From Prosopocoilus inquinatus (Eukaryota > Arthropoda > Insecta > Coleoptera > Lucanidae), in NCBI GenBank assembly GCA_036172665.1, contig CM069870.1, forward strand, positions 29,238,001 to 29,302,000: a stretch of DNA of 64,000 nucleotides, in the 5' to 3' direction. Below are positions 46,178-56,200 of this stretch, piece after piece (within the stretch, counting starts at the first letter, position 1; each line of letters begins with the position of its first letter). The translations under genes were made by a program, and so were the position numbers. A model generated the notes under the pieces. The model made no database searches and was not told the origin of the DNA. It worked only from the letters and a program-made list of their open reading frames with translations.

Positions 46178-49100
46178 ATGGCTACGAGAAAAGTGTTGTT
46201 GAAAGACTTAAAAGTGGCCGAATTAAAAACCGAATTGGAAGAACGAGAGTTAGAAACCTGTGGTTTGAAAGGCGCACTTCAACAGCGTCTCCGATCCGAT
46301 TTGTTGACAGCTGGTGAAGATCCAGAGACGTTCCTTTTCGAAATTTCGTGTGGTCCCGTCGATTTTAATAAAATCTTGAAAGATGAATTTCGAGAACAAT
46401 CCAGAAATTTCAAGGACGAACTTCGAGAACAATCCAGAAATTTGGACGAGAAGCTTCTAGGACAATCTGGAAATTTCAAGGACGAACTTCGAGAACAATC
46501 CAGAAATTTGGACGAGAAGTTTCTAGAACAATCTGGAAAATTCAAGGACGAACTTCGAGAACAATCCAGAAATTTGGATGAGAAGTTTCAAGAACAGTCC
46601 GGAAATTTAGAGAAGCTTCGAGAACAATCCAGAAATTTAGAGGAGAAACTTCTAGAACAATCTGGAAATTTCGACAAATTACAAAATAAATTGTTGGAAC
46701 AATCTAGAGACTTAGACGAGAAATTTCTAGAGCAATCCAGAAATTTCGACGAGAAACTTCTAGAACAGTCCGGAAATTTGAAGGGTGAATTTCTAGAACA
46801 GACGAAAGGACTCGAAGATAAACTAGTGGTAAAAATATCGGAAGAAACAAGAAACCTGCAAGAAAATGTGGAAGAAATAATATTCCAGCAGGATAATAAA
46901 ATCAAAAATCTGGAACAAATCATGGCGGGGTTGCGAGTGTTCGGGGATCAGCCACCAGTAGAAACACTAGAAAATAATGAAACCCGAATTGTGGAAGGAC
47001 CAACAGAAAATTCGAAATTGAAAGTAAAACCACCAACGTTCGATGGAAAGTCTTCTTGGCCCAACTACTTCAAACAGTTCGAAGCAGCAGCAAAGGCGAA
47101 CAGATGGACGGCCAGCGAAAAAGCCACTTCGTTAATTGTGGCCTTGAGAGGGGACGCTATCGATGTGCTACAGACGATGCCGCAAGAGGAACAAGAAGAC
47201 TTCGACAAGCTTGTGAATAGGATGGAAATGCGTTACGGACAGGCCCATCTGACCGAGGTATACCATGCGCATTTGAGGAATCGCTGTCAGAAATCCGGAG
47301 AAAGTCCTCAGGAATTCGAAGCGGACGTAGCGCGGCTGGCCCAGTTGGCATATCCCACAGCTCCTGTTGAATTCCTCAAATGTTTGACGGTGCAGACCTT
47401 CATAGATGGAATCCGTGACCCAGACAACCAGCAGGCATTGAGAATGACCCATCCGAAGACATCCAAGAACGCATTGGCTTATGCCTTGGAATTTGAAGCG
47501 GCGAGACGAGTCTCAAGAGGGCATGTCAAGGTGCGAGCGGCTATGGACTTCCAGGAGGAAGAAGAGGAAGAATCCGCTAACGCCAAGGTGGGATCTACTA
47601 TAAAGGAGCGAGCCAGGGAGTATGCCACCGCCGAGGATGTTCGCCGCATTGTGGAACAGGTCTTCAAGCAGAAAAAGCCGCTGAAAAGGCCAGGACGAAG
47701 GACATGTTCGCAGGCGATGTCCAAAGCCCAGACAGGATCCAAGGAAGCCACAGTTAAACTAAGCCGGGCCGGTGCAGAGGGCCAAACGTCGACCCGTATT
47801 CAAAGGCCCCCAAAGACGAAAGCCAAACAAGTAATATCCCTACGGCAGTTAACCAGCAGTGTCTTCGTGGATGTCACCATTGATGACATTCCTCACACCA
47901 TGTTGTTGGATACGGGTGCGACGAAGACCATCCTAAGACCCGACGTCATTAAGTCATCTGGACGCACCGAGCCGACCAAGTGGAAACTGAAAACTGCAAC
48001 TGGAACATCAGCAACTGTCCACGGTGAAGTAGAGGTTATCATCACCATTGGTTCAACTCCAATAAAACACCGTGCACTGGTGGCAGATATAGAGGACGAG
48101 GCAATTTTGGGCATGGACGTCATGTGTGCCCACGGGTTCCAATTGGACTTAAAGCGTGGCGTGATGGCGGTCAATAATGAGGAATTGGTTCTACATCAAC
48201 GAGGAGACGTGGCCGCTCCAGTAGTCCTCGCTGAAGACGTTGTATTACCCAGCAGGACTGAGGTTAACGTCGACGCAAAACTGGACGGTGTTTTTCAAGA
48301 TGGGCAAGTCATTATGGTTGAACCTAATACTGATGATCAAAGGATTGGAAGAGGAGTCCTCGTTGGGAAAATGTTGTTGACGGCGAAGAAGGAAGTACCT
48401 GTCCGCCTGATGAACGTCAATTGTTTCTCCGTTAATATCAAGAAAGGAACCATCTTGGGAAGCTGCACCATGGTGTCCTCCATCTCCCGCCACCTTGAAG
48501 CAAACGTGCCAGAAGCGAAAGTCCCAAGGAAATTATGGGAAATGGTTATGTCAACAGCCCAGGAATTGACTCCAGACCAGAAGACAAAAGCAAAGAACCT
48601 GATCGGCCGCTATCAAGATGTATTTGAGATAGAAAATGGATCCAAGGGAAGAACTGATGTCGTGAAACACAAAATAGAGACTGGAGAAGAAAGACCTATC
48701 CGTCAAGCTCCAAGGCGATTACCGTTGGCGAAGCGTGAGGAAGCGGAACGCATTATTCGCGAGATGGAAAAGGATAATGTAATAGAACCATCAAGCAGCC
48801 CGTGGGCGCCACCAGTAGTGCTTGTGAAGAAGAAGGATGGGTCCACCAGGTTCTGTGTAGACTACCGGTTACTCAATAATGTCACCAAGAAGGACAGCTA
48901 TCCCCTGCCACGGATTGATGATACCCTGGACACCCTGGCCGGCTCAAAGATCTTCTCAACTTTGGACTTAAAGAGTGGATATTGGCAAGTGGAGCTGGCG
49001 CCCGAAGATCGAGAAAAGACGGCGTTTTCCATTGGTATGGGTCTGTGGCAGTTCACAGTGATGCCATTCGGATTATGTAATGCCCCAGCGACATTCGAGA

Positions 49101-50041
49101 GGTTAATGGAGACGGTTCTGAAAGGTCTGTCCTGGACAACGTGCATGGTGTACCTTGACGACATAATTGTCGTGGGAAAGACGTTCGACGACCACCTAAG
49201 GAACCTGGAAGGAGTGTTCCAGCGGCTTCGCGGAGCTGGACTAAAGCTTAGCCTCAAGAAGTGTCACCTGTTCCAGAAGGAAGTGAATTACCTGGGGCAC
49301 ATTGTTAATGGAAATGGAATCGCCGTGGACCCTGTGAAGATTCAGGTGGTGAAAGACTGGCCAACTCCCAGAAATAAACACCAAATAAGGAGTTTCCTTG
49401 GCCTGTGCACTTACTATCGGCGCTACGTTCCTGGATTTGCAGACATTGCTAAGCCGTTAACAAAACTCACTGAAGAAGGTCGTCCATTTGAATGGGACCA
49501 ACAGTGTCAAATTGGCTTTGAACAACTAAAGCAGTACTTGATTAGTGCTCCTATTTTGAGTTATCCTCTCCCGGAAGGCAAATTCGTCGTGGACACAGAT
49601 GCTAGCAACGTTGGGATTGGTGGCGTACTCTCCCAGATACAAGAGGGGCAAGAGAAGGTGATCGGCTACTTCAGTAAAGTCCTATCAAAGCCGGAACGAA
49701 ACTATTGCGTCACAAGAAGGGAATTGCTAGCCGTCGTAAAAACGATAGAACACTTCTACAAGTACTTGTATGGTAGACGCTTCCTGCTGAGGACCGACCA
49801 CGCCGCTCTAAAATGGCTTCTCCGTTTCAAGAACCCAGAAGGGCAAGTTGCACGATGGATCGAACGACTTCAGGAGTACGATTTTGAAATTCAGCATCGG
49901 GCAGGAACTAGCCATCGAAATGCCGATGCTTTGTCGAGAAGACCCTGTGCCGAAGACTGTAAGCACTGTAGTCGTTTGGACGAGAAAGTAGCCACGACTG
50001 CGAGGACAGCCATTGTTGACGACAAATGGCAAGCCGAATAA
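46178..50041 (+). CDS. Copy A Gag-PR-RT-RNase H part of the polyprotein
   Basis: 1,287 codons from the first ATG after the leader. Residues 9-43 form a SAP-like motif (LKVAELKTELEERELETCGL...). Residues 72-216 are 13 units of an 11-residue repeat of the xEQSxN type, a probable hendecad coiled coil. Residues ~280-450 match retrotransposon Gag. Retropepsin LLDTGA has its catalytic Asp at 578. RT spans ~850-1040 with YLDD at 992-995. RNase H has DTDAS at 1139-1143, Glu1182 and TDHAALKWL at 1206. No CCHC knuckle is visible, and gag and pol share one frame without a shift site. It ends at a TAA (50039-50041) where copy B has a Glu codon, so this is a premature stop. Confidence 0.9.
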   Translation: MATRKVLLKDLKVAELKTELEERELETCGLKGALQQRLRSDLLTAGEDPETFLFEISCGPVDFNKILKDEFREQSRNFKDELREQSRNLDEKLLGQSGNFKDELREQSRNLDEKFLEQSGKFKDELREQSRNLDEKFQEQSGNLEKLREQSRNLEEKLLEQSGNFDKLQNKLLEQSRDLDEKFLEQSRNFDEKLLEQSGNLKGEFLEQTKGLEDKLVVKISEETRNLQENVEEIIFQQDNKIKNLEQIMAGLRVFGDQPPVETLENNETRIVEGPTENSKLKVKPPTFDGKSSWPNYFKQFEAAAKANRWTASEKATSLIVALRGDAIDVLQTMPQEEQEDFDKLVNRMEMRYGQAHLTEVYHAHLRNRCQKSGESPQEFEADVARLAQLAYPTAPVEFLKCLTVQTFIDGIRDPDNQQALRMTHPKTSKNALAYALEFEAARRVSRGHVKVRAAMDFQEEEEEESANAKVGSTIKERAREYATAEDVRRIVEQVFKQKKPLKRPGRRTCSQAMSKAQTGSKEATVKLSRAGAEGQTSTRIQRPPKTKAKQVISLRQLTSSVFVDVTIDDIPHTMLLDTGATKTILRPDVIKSSGRTEPTKWKLKTATGTSATVHGEVEVIITIGSTPIKHRALVADIEDEAILGMDVMCAHGFQLDLKRGVMAVNNEELVLHQRGDVAAPVVLAEDVVLPSRTEVNVDAKLDGVFQDGQVIMVEPNTDDQRIGRGVLVGKMLLTAKKEVPVRLMNVNCFSVNIKKGTILGSCTMVSSISRHLEANVPEAKVPRKLWEMVMSTAQELTPDQKTKAKNLIGRYQDVFEIENGSKGRTDVVKHKIETGEERPIRQAPRRLPLAKREEAERIIREMEKDNVIEPSSSPWAPPVVLVKKKDGSTRFCVDYRLLNNVTKKDSYPLPRIDDTLDTLAGSKIFSTLDLKSGYWQVELAPEDREKTAFSIGMGLWQFTVMPFGLCNAPATFERLMETVLKGLSWTTCMVYLDDIIVVGKTFDDHLRNLEGVFQRLRGAGLKLSLKKCHLFQKEVNYLGHIVNGNGIAVDPVKIQVVKDWPTPRNKHQIRSFLGLCTYYRRYVPGFADIAKPLTKLTEEGRPFEWDQQCQIGFEQLKQYLISAPILSYPLPEGKFVVDTDASNVGIGGVLSQIQEGQEKVIGYFSKVLSKPERNYCVTRRELLAVVKTIEHFYKYLYGRRFLLRTDHAALKWLLRFKNPEGQVARWIERLQEYDFEIQHRAGTSHRNADALSRRPCAEDCKHCSRLDEKVATTARTAIVDDKWQAE

Positions 50042-51340
50042 CTGCGAAGAGACCAGGAGAACGACCCGGATTTGAAATTAGTGCTAGAGTGGAAAAGCAG
50101 AGACACGAGGCCTACCTGGGAAGAGGTAGCACCATGTGCACCGTCCGTGAAATCATACTGGGCGCAGTGGGACTCCATAGTGTTGGATCGTGGTCTTCTG
50201 AGACGAAGCATGGAGAATCCAGAAGGCATGGAAGAGAAGACACAGTTGCTAATTCCCAAGAATAGGGTGCCAGAAGTTCTGAGGGAACTTCACGATGGAA
50301 CTTCGGGAGGGCATCTGGGAGTTAAGAAGACTATGGAGAAGGTGCGCGAAAGATTTTACTGGGTGAACTGCAAGGAAGACGTGAAGGATTGGTGCAGAAA
50401 GTGTGCAGTCTGCGAAGCCAGTAACGGCCCCCACAGGCGGGGTAAGGCTCCCATGAGACAGTACAACGTTGGAAGTCCTTTTGAGAGAGTTGCCATCGAT
50501 GTAGCCGGCCCGTTTCCAGAAACGAGTGGTGGAAACAAGTACATCGTCGTGGTAATGGACTACTTTAGCAAGTGGGTCGAAGCTTACGCCCTACCTAACC
50601 AAGAGGCAGTCACTATTGCGGAAGTCCTTGTCAGGGAATGGATCAGTCGGTATGGTGCACCTATGGAACTGCATTCAGACCAAGGAAGGAACTTTGAATC
50701 GGCCTTGTTCAAGAACGTGTGTACTCTGCTCGGCGTACGAAAAACTAGAACAACTGCACTCCACCCACAGTCGGACGGAATGGTGGAAAGGTTCAATAGA
50801 ACCATCAACCGACATTTGTCCAAGGTCGTTTCCAATCATCAGAGGGACTGGGACACGTACATCCCCCTATTTCTAATGGCATACCGCTCATCTGTTCATG
50901 AGACAACAGGGGAGACTCCCGCGAAAGTGGTATTCGGGCGAGAGCCGAGACTGCCCTGCGACCTGAAGTTTGGTGTGAAGCCTGGCGAAGTCTCTGCCGA
51001 CGAAGATTACGTGAGCAAATTACGCAGGAAAATGGATGATATCCACAACCAAGTGCGTCACAATATACAGACGGCCAGCGATCGGATGAAGGAGCACTAT
51101 GACATCAACGCTCAACACGGGGGATACCAACCTGGAGCACTGGTCTGGCTTTATAACCCCCAAAGACGTCGAGGCCTCTCCCCAAAATTACAGACCTCTT
51201 GGGAAGGTCCTTACAAGGTGATGAAACGGATCAACGACGTCGTTTACCGCATCAGGAAGGTCCCCCATGGCAAATCCAAAGTAATCCACTTCAACCGGAT
51301 AGCCCCTTACCATGGAGAAGCAGATGAAGGGACAGTATAA
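50042..51340 (+). CDS. Copy A integrase segment (same frame, behind a stop)
   Basis: Continues the gag-pol frame. The zinc-binding HHCC is made by LHDGTSGGHLG and CRKCAVC. The catalytic core has Asp in AIDVAGP, Asp in HSDQGRNF and Glu in GMVERFNR, with 35 residues between the last two (DD35E). A GPY/F module follows (SWEGPYKV, KVIHFNRIAPYHGE). No ATG opens it, so it can only be made by readthrough. It ends at TAA 51338-51340, where copy B reads on with HRAQVSE. Confidence 0.9.
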   Translation: MRRDQENDPDLKLVLEWKSRDTRPTWEEVAPCAPSVKSYWAQWDSIVLDRGLLRRSMENPEGMEEKTQLLIPKNRVPEVLRELHDGTSGGHLGVKKTMEKVRERFYWVNCKEDVKDWCRKCAVCEASNGPHRRGKAPMRQYNVGSPFERVAIDVAGPFPETSGGNKYIVVVMDYFSKWVEAYALPNQEAVTIAEVLVREWISRYGAPMELHSDQGRNFESALFKNVCTLLGVRKTRTTALHPQSDGMVERFNRTINRHLSKVVSNHQRDWDTYIPLFLMAYRSSVHETTGETPAKVVFGREPRLPCDLKFGVKPGEVSADEDYVSKLRRKMDDIHNQVRHNIQTASDRMKEHYDINAQHGGYQPGALVWLYNPQRRRGLSPKLQTSWEGPYKVMKRINDVVYRIRKVPHGKSKVIHFNRIAPYHGEADEGTV

Positions 51341-52036
51341 AGGGCGCAAGTTTCCGAAGTGAACTTCGAAACCTTCATGTCTCATCACGCCGAAGGAAGC
51401 AAGGCACGGTTTGGAGTGACCACGGAGAAGCAACAAGATCTCTTTAAAATGCCACTGGAGTACAGTCTGGCCCACTGCGTAGCAGAAGACCTGAAAATGT
51501 CCAAAGGAATCGCTCAGGTGTTTAGGAAGAAATTTGGCCAAATCGAGGAGCTACGAAGACAGTATCCCATGGTAGGCAAGAGCTTGCAGATCATTGATTC
51601 GACGGCAGATCGGAGGCGCCACGTGCATTATTTAGTCACTAAGAAGACATCAAGCGGTAAACCTGACTATCAAAGTATGTGGAGAGCCCTATATAGCCTG
51701 AGGAGACAGCTAATAGAGAACCATCAGATGAAGTTGGCCATCCCCAAATTGGGCTGCGGATTGGACGGACTAGACTGGAGAGTAATACGAAGCATGCTGG
51801 AAGTCATCTTCCACAGAACGGGAATTGAAGTCCTAGTCTGCAGCCATCACCCACAGGCAACAGTCACCAACAGCAAAACCGTAGACTGCTACTTCTTCCA
51901 GACGGGAAATTGCAAGAATGGGCCAGCTTGTAGATTCCGACATCCTCCTTCAAGAGTATCACCAGGAACATTTCGAGACGAAACGTTTTTAAGAAGGGGG
52001 CAGTGTGGCGAGCCGCTCAGTGCTGCGTCACGCTGA
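51341..52036 (+). CDS. Copy A TARG1-type macrodomain + CCCH zinc finger
   Basis: Same frame as integrase. Residues from about 51410 to 51845 align by eye with the TARG1/OARD1 class of macrodomains (terminal ADP-ribose protein glycohydrolase): DLFKMPLEYSLAHCVAEDLK, GIAQVFRKKFG, HYLVTKK, IPKLGCGLDGLDW. The Lys of TKK and the Asp of GCGLD (codon 51764-51766) correspond to the catalytic pair known for human TARG1. A CCCH finger follows (C-x7-C-x5-C-x3-H, 51887-51943). The stop (52034-52036) lies 31 bp inside the 3' LTR. Inferred role: removing ADP-ribose from element or host molecules, or binding it. Confidence 0.88.
   Translation, partial: RAQVSEVNFETFMSHHAEGSKARFGVTTEKQQDLFKMPLEYSLAHCVAEDLKMSKGIAQVFRKKFGQIEELRRQYPMVGKSLQIIDSTADRRRHVHYLVTKKTSSGKPDYQSMWRALYSLRRQLIENHQMKLAIPKLGCGLDGLDWRVIRSMLEVIFHRTGIEVLVCSHHPQATVTNSKTVDCYFFQTGNCKNGPACRFRHPPSRVSPGTFRDETFLRRGQCGEPLSAASR
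51991..52000 (+). promoter_or_regulatory. Polypurine tract, copy A
   Basis: AAGAAGGGGG, three bases before the 3' LTR, is the expected plus-strand primer. It lies within the coding frame. Confidence 0.8.
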
Positions 52037-52348
52037 GGGCATCAGGAGGTCGGTTCGCTGTTGTGCGTCATCGGCCATCACGCCACCGGGGCCTACACCG
52101 GGGTCACATCGAACAGACTGGAATCTTCCCGCATAGAGAGTTCCAGACGGCGGCGAATGATATAAAATCGCCCCGGGTTGACTCACCGGTCAGTCGAATT
52201 CGAACAGCGATCGTCGAAGGTAGATTTTTAGTGTGAAAATAAATTATTAAAAATAAATTAGTTTTTAAGCTTTATTAAATTACGGTTAAGTTTTTATCGA
52301 GTGTTTTATTCGTTTAAATAAATAAACTCAAACCCTAGAAACGTAACA
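52004..52348 (+). repeat. Copy A 3' LTR
   Basis: 345 bp, same as 45733-46077 except for about two substitutions near 52249 and 52260. The first 33 bases are coding. Confidence 0.95.
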
Positions 52349-52442
52349 AAAGAGACTAATTATTTTTTCGCCATATGTTCCGATAAAGATTTAGAAGCTG
52401 GAATCGGCCTAGAGGGCAGCACCATTTGTTTACACCAATGTT

Positions 52443-52820
52443 ACAATAAATTTGGATTTGACTCCTAACCACAATATGCTACATATTTTTGACACCGGTC
52501 ATAAAATAGATTTAAGTAATCTTAGGTTAGTAAAAGCAACGTCAAGCAACAGGGAATTTGACGGTTTTGAAACCATTTTTATATACAAAACCAGTAATGA
52601 TTTAATGAACGCCGATCACGGGCCTTTAGCAGGTTCTGTGTTGCTTGACTTAGTTGACGCAACCCGGTGAGGCGCTCACTACTGGAAGCGCAGGCTTCAT
52701 TGGAGCGGAACGCACTTAGTATAAGGTAGCGATAGGTATGACACCGTCACTTCTCCTATGATTTAGTAGGATAGAAGTCGCAACTACTGAAGATGGCAGC
52801 ATAACTGCCGAAATACGTAT
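52443..52820 (+). pseudogene. Remnant of a Penelope-like element (probable)
   Basis: Frame 52452-52670 reads HIFDTGHKIDLSNLRLVKA...ETIFIYKTSNDLMNADHGPL, reminiscent of the C-terminal tail of GIY-YIG endonucleases of Penelope-like elements. A hammerhead-like core (CTGAAGA, GGCAG/CTGCC, GAAA) follows at about 52787-52815. The 36-bp start (52443-52478) is repeated in inverse at 59431-59466 beyond copy B, so copy B inserted into this remnant. Confidence 0.45.
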
Positions 52821-53147
52821 TGTGGCGAGCCAACCTGACTTAGCGCAAGGCGTCAAGAAGTCGGTCCGCTGTTATGTGTCATCGGCCGTCACGCGGTCGG
52901 GGCCTACATCGAACAAACTAGAATCTTCCAGCGTAGAGACTTCCAGACGCCAGTAAATGATATAAAATCGCCCGGAGTTGACTCACCAGGCAGTCGAATT
53001 CTAACAGCGAACGTCGAAGTTAGATTTTAGTGTGAAAATAAATTATTACAAATAAATTAGTTTTTAAGCTTTATTAAATTACGGTTAAGTTTTTATCGAG
53101 TGTTTTATTCGTTTAAATAAATAAACATAAACCCTAGAAACGTAACA
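52821..53147 (+). repeat. Copy B 5' LTR
   Basis: TGTGGCG...CGTAACA, 327 bp. TATAAAA at 52961 and GCAGTC initiator near 52990. The downstream third is almost identical to the copy A LTR; the upstream part is not. Confidence 0.95.
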
Positions 53148-53148
53148 G

Positions 53149-53165
53149 TGGTGTCGGTGTGCGGG
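53149..53165 (+). promoter_or_regulatory. Primer-binding site, copy B
   Basis: Identical to that of copy A, one base after the LTR. Confidence 0.6.
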
Positions 53166-53251
53166 TTTGTGCAAATAAATAAACAATTTAAAGTAAATTA
53201 AATTTAATCAGATTATTAAATAAGTACAGTATCGAAAAAAAAAAAAAAACA

Positions 53252-56200
53252 ATGGCTACGAGAAAAGTGTTGTTGAAAGACTTAAAAGTGGCCGAATTAA
53301 AAACCGAATTGGAAGAACGAGAGTTAGAAACCTGTGGTTTGAAAGGCGCACTTCAACAGCGTCTCCGATCCGATTTGTTGACAGCTGGTGAAGATCCAGA
53401 GACGTTCCTTTTCGAAATTTCGTGTGGTCCCGTCGATTTTAATAAAATCTTGAAGGATGAATTTCGAGAACAATCCAGAAATTTGGACGAGAAGTTTCAA
53501 GAACAGTCTGGAAATTTAGAGAAGAAACTTCTAGAACAATCTGGAAATTTCAAGGAAGAACTTCGAGAACAATCTGGAAATTTCAAGGACGAACTTCGAG
53601 AACAATCCAGAAATTTGGACGAGAAGTTTCTAGAACAATCTGGAAAATTCAAGGACGAACTTCGAGAACAATCCAGAAATTTGGATGAGAAGTTTCAAGA
53701 ACAGTCCGGAAATTTAGAGAAGCTTCGAGAACAATCCAGAAATTTAGAGGAGAAACTTCTAGAACAATCTGGAAATTTCGACAAATTACAAAATAAATTG
53801 TTGGAACAATCTAGAGACTTAGACGAGAAATTTCTAGAGCAATCCAGAAATTTCGACGAGAAACTTCTAGAACAGTCCGGAAATTTGAAGGGTGAATTTC
53901 TAGAACAGACGAAAGGACTCGAAGATAAACTAGTGGTAAAAATATCGGAAGAAACAAGAAACCTGCAAGAAAATGTGGAAGAAATAATATTCCAGCAGGA
54001 TAATAAAATCAAAAATCTGGAACAAATCATGGCGGGGTTGCGAGTGTTCGGGGATCAGCCACCAGTAGAAACACTAGAAAATAATGAAACCCGAATTGTG
54101 GAAGGACCAACAGAAAATTCGAAATTGAAAGTAAAACCACCAACGTTCGATGGAAAGTCTTCTTGGCCCAACTACTTCAAACAGTTCGAAGCAGCAGCAA
54201 AGGCGAACAGATGGACGGCCAGCGAAAAAGCCACTTCGTTAATTGTGGCCTTGAGAGGGGACGCTATCGATGTGCTACAGACGATGCCGCAAGAGGAACA
54301 AGAAGACTTCGACAAGCTTGTGAATAGGATGGAAATGCGTTACGGACAGGCCCATCTGACCGAGGTATACCATGCGCATTTGAGGAATCGCTGTCAGAAA
54401 TCCGGAGAAAGTCCTCAGGAATTCGAAGCGGACGTAGCGCGGCTGGCCCAGTTGGCATATCCCACAGCTCCTGTTGAATTCCTCAAATGTTTGACGGTGC
54501 AGACCTTCATAGATGGAATCCGTGACCCAGACAACCAGCAGGCATTGAGAATGACCCATCCGAAGACGTCCAAGAACGCATTAGCTTATGCCTTGGAATT
54601 TGAAGCAGCGAGACGAGTCTCAAGAGGGCATGTCAAGGTGCGAGCGGCTATGGACTTCCAGGAGGAAGAAGAGGAAGAATCCGCTAACGCCAAGGTGGGA
54701 TCTACTATAAAGGAGCGAGCCAGGGAGTATGCCACCGCCGAGGATGTTCGCCGCATTGTGGAACAGGTCTTCAAGCAGAAAAAGCCGCTGAAAAGGCCAG
54801 GACGAAGGACATGTTCGCAGGCGATGTCCAAAGCCCAGACAGGATCCAAGGAAGCCACAGTTAAACTAAGCCGGGCCGGTGCAGAGGGCCAAACGTCGAC
54901 CCGTATTCAAAGGCCCCCAAAGACGAAAGCCAAACAAGTAATATCCCTACGGCAGTTAACCAGCAGTGTCTTCGTGGATGTCACCATTGATGACATTCCT
55001 CACACCATGTTGTTGGATACGGGTGCGACGAAGACCATCCTAAGACCCGACGTCATTAAGTCATCTGGACGCACCGAGCCGACCAAGTGGAAACTGAAAA
55101 CTGCAACTGGAACATCAGCAACTATCCACGGTGAAGTAGAGGTTATCATCACCATTGGTTCAACTCCAATAAAACACCGTGCACTGGTGGCAGATATAGA
55201 GGACGAGGCAATTTTGGGCATGGACGTCATGTGTGCCCACGGGTTCCAATTGGACTTAAAGCGTGGCGTGATGGCGGTCAATAATGAGGAATTGGTTCTA
55301 CATCAACGAGGAGACGTGGCCGCTCCAGTAGTCCTCGCTGAAGACGTTGTATTACCCAGCAGGACTGAGGTTAACGTCGACGCAAAACTGGACGGTGTTT
55401 TTCAAGATGGGCAAGTCATTATGGTTGAACCTAATACTGATGATCAAAGGATTGGAAGAGGAGTCCTCGTTGGGAAAATGTTGTTGACGGCGAAGAAGGA
55501 AGTACCTGTCCGCCTGATGAACGTCAATTGTTTCTCCGTTAATATCAAGAAAGGAACCATCTTGGGAAGCTGCACCATGGTGTCCTCCATCTCCCGCCAC
55601 CTTGAAGCAAACGTGCCAGAAGCGAAAGTCCCAAGGAAATTATGGGAAATGGTTATGTCAACAGCCCAGGAATTGACTCCAGACCAGAAGACAAAAGCAA
55701 AGAACCTGATCGGCCGCTATCAAGATGTATTTGAGATAGAAAATGGATCCAAGGGAAGAACTGATGTCGTGAAACACAAAATAGAGACTGGAGAAGAAAG
55801 ACCTATCCGTCAAGCTCCAAGGCGATTACCGTTGGCGAAGCGTGAGGAAGCGGAACGCATTATTCGCGAGATGGAAAAGGATAATGTAATAGAACCATCA
55901 AGCAGCCCGTGGGCGTCACCAGTAGTGCTTGTGAAGAAGAAGGATGGGTCCACCAGGTTCTGTGTAGACTACCGGTTACTCAATAATGTCACCAAGAAGG
56001 ACAGCTATCCCCTGCCACGGATTGATGATACCCTGGACACCCTGGCCGGCTCAAAGATCTTCTCAACTTTGGACTTAAAGAGTGGATATTGGCAAGTGGA
56101 GCTGGCGCCCGAAGATCGAGAAAAGACGGCGTTTTCCATTGGTATGGGTCTGTGGCAATTCACAGTGATGCCATTCGGATTATGTAATGCCCCAGCGACA

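Larger units (their letters stand above)
45733..52348 (+). mobile_element. Ty3/Gypsy-type LTR retrotransposon, copy A (6,616 bp)
   Basis: Two 345-bp LTRs (TGTGGCG...CGTAACA) differ at about two positions by eye. The 4-bp target duplication AAAG lies at 45729-45732 and 52349-52352. Primer-binding site, polypurine tract and one long gag-pol frame are in standard Gypsy order (PR-RT-RH-IN). Unusual additions are an N-terminal SAP-like motif, an 11-residue-repeat coiled coil, and a C-terminal macrodomain plus CCCH finger. Two in-frame stops (50039, 51338) break the polyprotein. No env-like frame. Confidence 0.95.

Noticed and set aside
46391..46825. Regular short repeats suggestive of a CRISPR array
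   Set aside because: They are in-frame 33-bp coding repeats without unique spacers, in an animal retroelement.
46250..46923. Serine/cysteine-rich minus-strand frames over the coiled-coil region
   Set aside because: Antisense shadows of the 33-bp repeat in Gag; no independent coding evidence.
51341..51850. Macrodomain as a host gene that the retrotransposon merely landed beside
   Set aside because: It is in frame with integrase, lies inside both LTRs, and is present at the same place in two independently inserted copies.
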